Assembly (NCBI GenBank): GCA_033398695.1
Contig: CM065804.1
Span: 48,143,501 to 48,207,500 of the forward strand
Length of the DNA: 64,000 nucleotides
Reading direction: 5' to 3'
Origin: Orobanche coerulescens
Lineage: Eukaryota; Streptophyta; Magnoliopsida; Lamiales; Orobanchaceae
The notes below the pieces were generated by a model. The model was given only the letters and a program-made list of their open reading frames with translations, did no database searches and was not told the origin of the DNA. Positions 44,107 through 54,324 of the stretch are shown one piece after another; within the stretch, counting starts at the first letter, position 1, and each line of letters opens with the position of its first letter. The translations under genes were made by a program, and so were the position numbers.

Positions 44107-46477
44107 TGTAATATCCGGATTTATTACGGTGTATTTCATCTGTATTCGAACACTGTATTATTCGGATTTGTGGTTTTGATTATTGGAGTATGATATTTCT
44201 TGCATTGCTATCATTGTACATAAGTATGGAAGCATACAAAAATTTCTCATGCAAACTCGTGATAGCGCATGCTAAGAATGTATCTTAATGCGCGCTATCG
44301 GGCTACTATTAGCGCACGCTATGTAGGTAGGAGTTGCGTGTGCTAAGAACTCAATTATTGAGCGGGACGGCTAGCACATGCGCCAGCCGGGACATGGGTC
44401 CGGATAAGATTCCCGCGGACGAACCTGGACAGTTCTGAAGTCAACTATTATTAGCGCACGCTAAGGAAAGCTTAGTAGCGTGCGCTAACTTGTTAAAATG
44501 CAGAATATTATAAATGGGACAACAACCCATTTTGGCTTACATTTTACTCGTTCCTTCTGCATTCTTGTGAGGCCAGAGAGCTGAGATAACCCTCCTACAT
44601 ACTTAGAACACATATTGTTGGTGTATATATATTGGTTATCACTTGGGAGTAATCATTGAAGTGGAATAGCACCTTGGAGTGGCATACAACCAACCGGAGT
44701 TGGATTCTACCTTACGGTTCAGTGATTTTCATCATATTAAGGTATGTTCAATCTATCTCCAGACTTAGAGTTGGATTCTAACGATTTGGATGATCATGTT
44801 AACAAGATATGGATTTTCATAGATGAATTATCCAAGTATATCATGTTTGGAATATTGAGATGATTAAGCCTTAAGTACCTTGATTATGATCATCATGATT
44901 CGAATCTTATTACATTGAACAAGTAAAGGAAGCTTCTATCATTGGTAATCCGAATCTAATAGATGACTTCATAGCAATCTTGGACTTGACTTTAACATCA
45001 TTATTGTTAGATAAATCTAAAGGATTGATCATGGAAAGATTTATCTAGTATAGATGGAACGTTTAACAACTTCATCATGATAATATTGATTGATATAAAG
45101 GTGTCGATATCAACCGTTAAGCCTTTCGAATTGTCGTATGAAGATTTGTAGTCGGAATGGAATATGGTTTTATATTGGTATGCATATCCTTGAATCCGAA
45201 GTTGTCTTTATCCGTAAAATCATTCATAAGGGTATGAACATGATAGTCATGGAGGTAACATGAATTATCACGGAAGATTTCATTGTTTTGATCATGATGA
45301 GAACAGTTTACTGCTCAGCAGTAAACTGCCATGCATAGATAGCGCACGCTATGCTATGAAGATTAACGTGCGCTATCGAGCACGAGTTAGCGTACGCTAC
45401 ATTTGGTATGTAATGTACGCTAAGCCATCAGACGAGTCAGTCGACTGATCAGTGTAGTACTGACCATACATAGTTAGCGTACGCTAGGCTTTGTTGTTTG
45501 CGTGCGCTATCGAGCAGACTTAACGCACGCTACACAGAGTACTTAGCGTGCGCTAAGCGATTCAGCGGTGCATTTTATGAACTTTTGGCCATAAATCGAA
45601 TTGTTAAACATTCGTACGACGTGAGACAAACCCTATATCATTTCTTTTGTTAAGGTTTGGTCTCGTTACGTGATTGATTGATGAGGACGACCTTCGAGTG
45701 TTCGTTTTCGTGGAAGTGTTGTTCTTGTCTTCAAATCGAGGCAAGTACCTTAATTGTTTTATGTATTGTTGTTATACGTATTGTCGTGCATGTATGTCGT
45801 TATTGTATGTACACCTCGTGTTGGTCCGACGGGATCACCGGGGGATCTATGCTAGCGTGCGCTGGATCATCGGACGGGTTTCTCCACCACGGGTTGGTCT
45901 GACGGGATCATCGTGGGTTCTAGGCAGTGAACGATGGATCGTCGGAATTACCATGTGTATGTTATGATATCATATTGTGATTATCAGTTGTGTATGTCAT
46001 TTTTGAGTTTCTCGTAGGAGAAGACTCGTTGGTATTTTTCTTGTCGTTTACATTATTCGTGAGATATGAATAATATGTTGTGGTATTTGTACTAGCATCG
46101 TTGTGCTAACCCCTTCGGGGGTGAACATTTTGTTTATGTTCAGGATCCAGGAGAGTGGGAAAACAACCATTGGAGCTGCATGACGACGAGGGTGCAGAGT
46201 GATGTTTCGGCCGGGTTTATTTATCTGTTGTTTATTCGTTATTTCAATAAGTACTTGAGTACGAAGTCATTTGTGATGGATTTGAATTTGGTGATGTATT
46301 ATTGAGTTCCTGTTGAACAATTGTACTTTCAGTATTTGGTAAGAACTGTTGTATCTTAATTCCGTTATTTCCATTCGTTAGTACCTTTTAATGTCTGTTC
46401 AATTCTTCAGCCTTGTAAATCCTTATGTAAAGGATTTACGGCGCTGTAATATTCCTGAATATATCGGGGGTGTTACA
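44107..46477 (+). mobile_element. 5' LTR of element C
   Basis: Starts TGTAATATCCGG, ends GGGGGTGTTACA. Has both palindrome arrays: 44263, 44286, 44310, 44334, 44452, 44476 before the TATA box (44509), and 45340, 45364, 45388, 45411, 45474, 45498, 45521, 45544 after it. A hairpin with 12-bp arms CAGTTTACTGCT / AGCAGTAAACTG (45304-45328) stands just before the second array; in A this site is degraded. Also a UUCG-type hairpin (46109-46122) and the stem-loop at 46413-46437. Confidence 0.95.
46109..46122 (+). other. UUCG-tetraloop hairpin in the C LTR
   Basis: ACCCC-TTCG-GGGGT: 5-bp stem with a C(UUCG)G loop, an exceptionally stable RNA hairpin type. Followed 25-30 nt later by TTTATGTTCAGG, a splice-acceptor-like sequence. 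A has the weaker form CCCCTTCGGGG. Confidence 0.6.
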
Positions 46478-46482
46478 GAATA

Positions 46483-46494
46483 TGGTATCGGAGC
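46483..46494 (+). other. Primer binding site of element C
   Basis: TGGTATCGGAGC, 5 bp after the LTR end; tRNA-Met type. Confidence 0.85.
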
Positions 46495-46712
46495 TAAGAT
46501 TATGGATATCTTGGCCGTTGGGTTAAAATAGGGGTCATTTATGTCTTTTAAGGTAACCGGCCGTGAATGACATCACTGCACTGCCTACGTCTTCATGCGA
46601 ACGGTGGTTGTAAGTTCCTAAACTCTATCTCGTTCTTTACATGTTGTGTCTCTTTATCCTCGAATATTAGAACGATGTTGTTTCCTGTATATTGAGTATT
46701 TATGCTTACAGT

Positions 46713-47830
46713 ATGTTGAGAGGCGGACGTGGACGTGGTCGCGGTCGTGAACGCGGACGAAGAAATGCTAAAAGGGAAGCGTCGCCTTCTAATCAGGCCA
46801 GTCATAGCTCAGGCGAGCCGCAACAATCTATTAATAACGAACCAGATCCTGCTGTACCAGAGATCCTTCGTCAAGTGGTGAACCAGATGACTTAGTTCGC
46901 CCAGGTCGTGGACCGAATGCAAGTGGCGGTGGGACTACAGCAGGGAGAGAGACAGCAAGGGATCCCAGACATGGGAAATCGAGGTGACCGGTGGCTGCAA
47001 GAGGTGGCGAAGATGCAACCACCCAAATTCGATGGTATTTCTGAGACTCCCACCTGGGATCATTGGTTGAAAGAACTGGAGAAAATCTTTGCCGGAATTA
47101 ACTGCCCAGACGACCGGAGAGCCTCTATCGCTCAATATTTTCTGATAGGGGAAGCGTCCGAATGGTGGGAAGCCATCCGGCCTGTAGACCATGATGCCGA
47201 TTGGACAGAGTTTAGATTAATGATGGAAGCTCAGTATTGCCCTCGTCCTGTGAGGGAAGCCAAAATTCGGGAGTTTTTCTCCGCTCAGCCTTCTGATGTG
47301 CCGGTATCCCAGGCGATTAAGACGTTTAACCAACAGCTGGCATTTGTTCGACATCTGGTCAGAACAGATGCAGAAATGATGATCCATTTCGATATGAGGA
47401 TGAAACCAGAAATCCAAAGGTACATGTCCGGATTTGAATGTACCACACTCCGTCAATACCAGGATAAGGCGTTGGCATATGAGATCAAGGAAGCAGCCAT
47501 GGAGAAATTTTCGGAATCAAGAAAGCAGAAAGTCTGGTACTTTTACGAGCATAAGAACAGGTCCCGTAAGGCCCAGTCATCCTTTCACTCTTTCAAGAAA
47601 CCTGCACCCGATTAGGAGCGGAAAGAACTTGGAGTGACATCAACTATTACCGATGTTACCGGGAAATGCTTTAAGCTGCGCCCAGACGGCACTATCGACA
47701 AATTGCCCCCTTCTGCCGTGACTTGTTTTGATTGTGGGCGAGAGGACATCGGGCGATGTTTTGTGAATAGAGTGCAGAGTCTTTTAGAGCCGTACACCAC
47801 GGCCGATCGAAGGAAGCCGATATCAACAGA
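46713..47830 (+). pseudogene. gag: Gag of element C, lightly broken
   Basis: MLRGGRGRGRGRERGRRNAK at 46713. TAG at 46893-46895 replaces a Gln; the frame goes on through the capsid-like domain (QPPKFDGISETPTWDHWLKE near 47010; ASEWWEAIRP near 47155; FDMRMKPEIQRYMSGFECTT near 47388). TAG at 47613-47615 follows KKPAPD. The zinc knuckle starts CFDCGRE at about 47722 and then shifts frame through loss of one G in a GGG run near 47745 (compare CFDCGREGHRAVFC in A). The most complete gag of the A/C family here. Confidence 0.9.
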
Positions 47831-47839
47831 CGCATCAAA

Positions 47840-50800
47840 GTGTTCGAGATGCCTCGGAATTTTGGCCGCGGACGAGGCGAGAGGACAATGGAACCGAAAG
47901 GGACATCGAGTGCGGATCTGCTCCCCACGTGCATGCGAGATGAGGAGTACAGGCGATCGGAGATCTTTCTTATCGCATCAAGTACTGTCCAGATCTTTTC
48001 CCAGCCAGTTAGCGTTTTATTCGATACAGGAGCTATGCATTCTTTTATATCTTTGTCTTGTGTAAATCGTTTGAATATTTCCGGTTTTCATACTTGTGAA
48101 CCTTATGTGGTTGGTTTACCGAGTGGAGAGAGGATTGTCGGAGACTTATAAACTAGAAATTTCCCTGTATCGTTTGGAGGCAGAGAGTGGCTCTCAAATC
48201 TGATCGTGATAGAAATGCAAGGAGACGACCTGATACTCGGAGACGATTGGCTTAATCGATATGGAGCAATTGTAAACTACCGAAGGAGGAATATCTCGTT
48301 GATCGCTGACGATGGTTCCGAAATTCTATTTGAGGGATGGAAACCGGGAAGCTCAGGAAAATTGATCAACGCGATGAAAGCTGTCAAATTGTTGAAACAG
48401 GGTTGTACTGGATACTGGTGCTATGCAATGAAGAAAGAAGATGAAATTGTGGAACTTTCATCCATTCCTGTTGTGAACGAATGTCCAGATGTATTTCCTG
48501 ACGAGTTACCTGGACTACCTCCACGAAGGGATGTGGAATTTACCATTGAGCTGGAACCCGGAGCTACACCAATTTCTAAGGCGTCGTATCGTATGGCACC
48601 TACTGAGATGTACGAACTGAAGAAGCAGCTGGAGGAGTTACTGGACAAGGGCTATATTCAGCCAAGCGTTTCACCCTGGGGAGTGCCAGTTCTTTTTGTC
48701 CGAAAGAAGGATGGGTCGCTCCGACTGTGTATTGACTATCGAGAGCGGAACAAGATGACGATTAAGAACAAGTATCCGTTGCCACGGATTGATGATCTGT
48801 TTGACCAGCTGCAAGGGGCAACAGTATTTTCTAAAATCGATCTGAGATCAGGATATCATCAGCTGAGGATTAAGGAATCTGATGTTCCAAAATCAGCGTT
48901 CAGAACTCGCTATGGACATTATGAGTTTGTAGTAATGGCGTTTGGTCTCACTAACGCACCTGCTGTATTTATGCAATTGATGAACCGTGTGTTCATTGAA
49001 TTTTTGGATAAATTTGTGGTCGTGTTCATTGATGACATTCTGGTGTATTCTAAGAGTCCGGAAGAACATGCGCAGCATTGCGGATTGTATTAGAACTTTT
49101 GAGAAACGAGCAATTGTACGCCAAACTTTCTAAGTGTGAATTCTGGCTAAAGGAAGTAATGTTCCTCGTCCATGTGGTGTCAGCTAAAGGAGTCCGAGTA
49201 GATCCTCAGAATATCGAAGCAATTATGGATTGGAAGCCTCCAAAGAACGTGAAAGAAGTCTGAAGCTTCTTAGGACTTGCTGGATATTATCGTCGATTCG
49301 TGGAAGGGTTTTCTAAAATCTCCCGCCCACTTACTCGACTCCTGCAGAAAACTCAAAAGTTTGAGTGGAATGAGTTGTGTCAGGTTAGCTTTGATGAATT
49401 AAAGAAGAGATTGACGACGGCACCGATTCTATCACTTCCACAGGGAACTGGAGGATTTATAGTTTACAGTGATGCTTCGAACCAAGGACTCGGGTGCGTA
49501 TTGATGCAGAATGATAAGGTGATCGCTTATGCGTCACGACAGCTGAAACCTTATGAAGTAAATTACCCAACACATGATTTGGAGCTAGCAAGGTGGTTTT
49601 TGCTTTGAAGATCTGGAGGCATTATCTGTATGGGACTCACTGTCAGATCTTTACGGATCATAAGAGTCTCAAGTACATATTCAGTCAGAAAGAGTTGAAC
49701 ATGCGGCAAAGAAGATGGTTAGAGCTGATCAAGGACTATGACTTGGAGATTTTGTATCATCCAGGTAAAGCAAATGTAGTGGCCGATGCACTTAGTCGCA
49801 AGCCTGTTTCTATTCAGATGCTAGAGACGCTGACCTCCCAACTTAGCCTTCAACGAGAGATGATTCGTGAAGGAATTGAAGTATGGTTACAAAGAGTCCA
49901 AGGACAATTGTGCGTGATGGAGATAACTTCATCACTAACCGAAGGAATCAAATCTAAACAGGCAGATGATCCTCTGATGATTCGGTTACGTGATGAAGTG
50001 ATCAAAGGAAAGGCCCCCGGATTCGTAATTCATGATGATGGAGTTTTGAGATTTCAGAACCGACTCTGTGTTCCCGATGATGATGTTCTGAAACAAACGA
50101 TTATGAAGGAAGCTCACAGTTCGCCCTATTCTATCCACCCAGGCACCAGTAAAATGTATAAGGACTTGAAGCAGAATTTCTGGTGGGGCAACATGAAGAA
50201 AGACATAGCGGACTATGTTTCGAAATGCTTGACTTGTCAGCAGGTTAAGATCGAGCATCAACGGCCTGCCGGGATGTTGAAGCCGCTCCCAATTCCTGAA
50301 TGGAAGTGGGAGGACATATCGATGGACTTTATCACTAATATGCCGAGAACCAGGACAGGAATGAACATGATTTGGGTGATAGTTGATCGTTTAACCAAAT
50401 CAGCTCATTTTCTAGGCATTAAGGATACGTGGGGACTAGAGAGGTTGGCACGAGTATTTATTTCAGAGATAGTTCGATTGCATGGTACGCCGAAGACCAT
50501 TGTTTCTGATCGAGACGGCCGTTTTGTGTCTCACTTCTGGAAAGCAGTTCATAAGGCCTTGGGGACCGAATTGAACTTCAGTACAGCTTATCACCCGCAG
50601 ACTGACGGACAATCCGAGAGGACCATTCAAACGGTGGAAGATATGCTGAGGGCTTGTGCCTTAGATTGGTCAAACGATTGGGAAGCTCATCTACCGTTGA
50701 TTGAATTTACCTACAACAATAGTTGGCATGCTTCCATTAAGATGGCACCGTTTGAGGCATTATACGGAAGGAGATACAGATCGCCCCTATGCTGGGACGA

Positions 50801-51141
50801 TTCGTCAGACTTGATCAGAACAGAACCAGAGTTGATCATACAGACTCGAGAGAAGATAGCCTTGATTCGTGAAAGGCTGTTGACCGCCCAGAGTCGCCAG
50901 AAATCCTACGCGGACTTACGCCGTCGCCCATTGGAGTTCAATACTGGAGATCACGTACTTTTAAAGGTTTCTCCTACTCGGGGAATCTTTCGTTTCGGAA
51001 GGAAAGGAAAGCTGAGTCCGAGATATATCGGACCATTTGAGATCCTCGAGAGAGTTGGGGAGTTGGCATACAGATTGGCATTGCCTCCGTCATTGTGCCA
51101 TGTTCATAACGTGTTCCACGTATCCCAGTTACGGAGGTATA
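47840..51141 (+). pseudogene. pol: Pol of element C: PR-RT-RNaseH-IN, truncated
   Basis: Protease has LFDTGAMHSF (about 48020) and a TAA at 48149-48151. RT is open from 48206 with [10 protein letters not shown] and FIDDILVYS (about 49025), then a one-base loss near 49077 shifts frame. TGA at 49261. RNase [12 protein letters not shown] (about 49465), a shift near 49590, then FTDHKSL. From 49593 a 517-codon frame carries the rest of RNase H, the integrase zinc site (HPG ... CLTCQQV), DDE blocks MDF, SDRDGRF, QSERT, and the GPF/Y-like [19 protein letters not shown]. It stops at QLRRYM where the inverted LTR G begins, so the chromodomain is lost. Confidence 0.95.
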
Positions 51142-52585
51142 TGTAACACCCCCAAATCCCATTGGGTTATTACAGTGACGTGGACCCCACATCAGGTGAT
51201 CCACCAGGCGAACACGACTAAAATACAACAAACTGACTAAAATGGGAAATCACAGACCCTACTAGGACGTCCGACGTACTATTCCGATATGGAATTTCAA
51301 CGACAAGGATGGGCCTACATGGCCAAAATAAAATACAACAACATACACGAGCCTTGCTCGGATAATACAAAATGACAACGACTGAACAAAATTGGAGTAC
51401 TCCAACTGTCTGACCAACATGAACACCAAAATATCTCGGACTAGTATCGCTCGAATGCCTCGTCGCCCTCGTCATGCCCCTGTGTCTCAATTCTCTCCTC
51501 GAAAGTACCTAAAACATGAAAACATGTTCCGCCCCCACGGGGTCAGTCATCCAGTATAATGAATATCAAGTACATGCACAACATGATATGCATCCAAAGG
51601 CAGAATAAATAGTACAACAATGGTAGTACGAGATGCTCACAAACCAAAGTAAGAATCGAGCATTCGTGGAATACTATGCCCATGGCATACGATCAATACC
51701 TGCTCAATAGATTAGAACATAATTGCCCAACGGCGAAACATCAATATAGAACACAACAATACATTACCCGAAGGTAAATCAATCCAACGCTGAAATAAAT
51801 AAGGATCACAATGCCCGAAGGCTCAAACGGAAATACCGTTACATCACAATGGCACGAAAGCCCTCAAAGCTGCCAAAATATCATGATGGCACGAAAGCCC
51901 TCAAGGCCGCCAAAATATCACGATGGCACAGAAAGCCGAGCGGCCGTAAATCATCACAATACTGAGATCTCAAAGAAACAAACTGATTATCGAACATACC
52001 CCTCGGGCGTATGACGCTCAATCACAAAGCGTCGAACACATCGATAAAACATGGTCTATGAGCGATCAAAAATTATGCGGCTCAATGATGGACATCACAG
52101 TACGCCCGATCCGGAAATGTGTCCGTGCACATGTCCACCCCGTATACGGAATCCAGAAATATACGTGGGACAATGTACCTAATTAGCCTCACGAACTACG
52201 TCTCGTGTGCACGGTCCAATGCGGAAACATCCACGCATGACCATCGTGTGCGGCTAAAAATCCTACACAATAACCAATCGGACGCAGATATGATTACGGA
52301 TATGTCACGATACAACATGACAACGAAACTCAAAGGATAACACATCCAATACAGATCATACGACTCACCAAGTGAACGATGACACACGAATAATGAAAGA
52401 TCGACACGACCAACAATATTCAAAACAACCATCTTGGGATCAAAATCCCTAAGGACCGATTAACACGAACAACGATCACAACACAACAGTTCGGGAAATC
52501 CTCAACCTTCAAAGATCACAAAATTACCGAGTTCACAAGAATAATAGTGTGCTGCCTTGAATCGGTCAACACGACAATAATAATT

Positions 52586-53060
52586 CAACGGATGGGAATT
52601 ATCGTTGATAATCCCAATTCAATACTTCGATTACCGTAGAATGGCCAATCGATAACAATTATACAATGGATGGGAATTATCTTTTTAACAACGGGTGGAA
52701 ATTATATTTGATAATCCCAATTCAATATATCGATTACCGTTAGAGCGGACAATCGATAATAATTATACAACGGATGGGAATTATCTTTGATAATCCCAAT
52801 TCAATACTTCGATTACCGTAGAATGGCCAATCTATAACAATTATACAATGGATGGGAATTATCTTTTTAACAACGGGTGGAAATTATATTTGATAATCCC
52901 AATTCAATATATCAATTACCGTTAGAGCGGACAATTGATAATAATTATACAACGGATGGGAATTATCTTTGATAATCCCAATTCAATATATCGATTACCT
53001 TCAGAACGGTTAACCGATAACAATTGTACAACGGATGTCTCGGCACCTTTAATCGGTTAC
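52586..53060 (-). repeat. 182-bp tandem repeat in LTR G, about 2.6 copies
   Basis: CAACGGATGGGAATTATC recurs at 52586, 52768 and 52950, exactly 182 bp apart. Each unit contains shorter subunits built from GATGGGAATTATC, GATAATCCCAATTCAATA and CGATTACCGT. Long identical stretches suggest recent duplication inside the LTR. Confidence 0.92.
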
Positions 53061-53177
53061 CGATAACGAAGATGATAATCGAATACGTCAATGCCTTCAA
53101 TCGGCCAAAACGATATCAATAGAAAAAAAACACTGATATCAATAACGACGATTCACAAAAAAAATATCTTGATCGAG

Positions 53178-53305
53178 CATCAATCAATAATAACAATCGA
53201 TACGTCGATGCCGCGAACCGGCTATCGACAACAATATCTCGAAGAAACATCAATCAACAATAACAATCGATATGTCGATACCGAGAACCGGCTATCGACA
53301 ACAAT
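53178..53305 (-). repeat. 70-bp tandem duplication in LTR G
   Basis: CATCAATCAA(T/C)AATAACAATC begins at 53178 and again at 53248, each followed by GAACCGGCTATCGACAACAA; few mismatches. Confidence 0.85.
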
Positions 53306-53707
53306 ATTACCAACAAGTATTGCAATGCCTTGGATCGGCCATTTACGAACAACAATAATATTTGGCATAATTTGCCGAAAGGTATCGTATCAAACAATCC
53401 CCTGATATCAACAAAATCATAAAGAGACCAAGTCTCGAAATGATACACACATTCATACACATACATGATAACATTAATCTCATTGACCAGTACAAGTATA
53501 AAACTTGCCTCAAACCGAAGGCGAGAAAGTCCTTCCACGATCAACGTCCTACCACGAATCGATAAACGCGTCCTCCGACAATCACAAGCACTCGAACAAC
53601 CTTGAATGAAATACAATTCATTCGATAACACGATATCGACCGAAAACAACACAATAGATAATTCCGATTCCAACACGAACACATACTATACTCGTATTTA
53701 TCCGAAT

Positions 53708-53742
<35 letters not shown>

Positions 53743-53745
53743 CAG

Positions 53746-53789
<44 letters not shown>

Positions 53790-53863
53790 TATATCTATAA
53801 CTCTATATATATATACACAAAACCCATGCACACTGTGCACATGCACACACAAATCTGCAACAC

Positions 53864-53900
<37 letters not shown>
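53708..53900. repeat. AC/AT microsatellites
   Basis: (AC)n at about 53708-53720, long (TA)n at 53720-53741, 53750-53786 and 53861-53900, with AC-rich text between. The last TA run ends at the MULE terminus. Confidence 0.95.
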
Positions 53901-53904
<4 letters not shown>

Positions 53905-54324
53905 ATAGGTTCAGGTAGGAAAGCTTTTTTCCGTAAGAAATAAGAATGATTTTGGGCCTTAGATCTTTGGTGATCAATGGCTGCGATTTATTCACGTTGT
54001 GCTAAGAATTTAGCCTAAGTGTGCTACGCGGAATATTATTGTGGGGATATATTTGTAATCATACATATTGTATGTTTGGTATTTCCTATAATCATGGGAT
54101 TTCATATCCCACTTTCCCATCTAAAAAAAAAACGTGTAAGCCGTTATTTTTTTTCTCTTTCCTCCATCTTTTTATCTCTTCCCTTCATCCTTCATACTTT
54201 CTCCATCATTATACCCTAATTTCATACATTAAATTGCTGCAAATATAATCCCTACGTTCAGATTTTATTTTTTGTCTTGTTTCTCTAAACTTTCGATAAC
54301 TTCTCGTCAATTCAATTCGGAATT

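Larger units (their letters stand above)
44107..51141 (+). mobile_element. Element C: Tekay-like Ty3/gypsy, 3' truncated
   Basis: Sister copy of element A. 5' LTR 44107-46477, PBS 46483, gag 46713-47830, pol to 51141, where the sequence changes to an inverted LTR (G) in the middle of the post-integrase linker. The chromodomain, polypurine tract and 3' LTR are not in the window. Inserted in the copia D LTR; the second TSD copy is not visible. Confidence 0.93.
51142..53707 (-). mobile_element. LTR G: inverted LTR related to the element 1 family
   Basis: The minus strand ends TTTGGGGGTGTTACA at 51142, and the segment 52080-52290 is a clear reverse-complement match to 31260-31460 of the element 1 LTR; 53440-53600 matches around 30840-30990. 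The LTR start is absent: similarity ends before the microsatellites at 53708, so the promoter and palindrome array are missing. It contains extra tandem repeats (52586-53060; 53178-53305). A CCCC/GGGG hairpin is at about 51532-51542. Confidence 0.8.

Noticed and set aside
53541..53995. Tyr/Ile repeat ORFs on both strands
   Set aside because: Translations of (TA)n and (AC)n microsatellites.
54019..54248. Overlapping short ORFs before the FAR1-like start
   Set aside because: T-rich leader DNA; frames lack similarity and precede a better-supported exon 1 at 54325.
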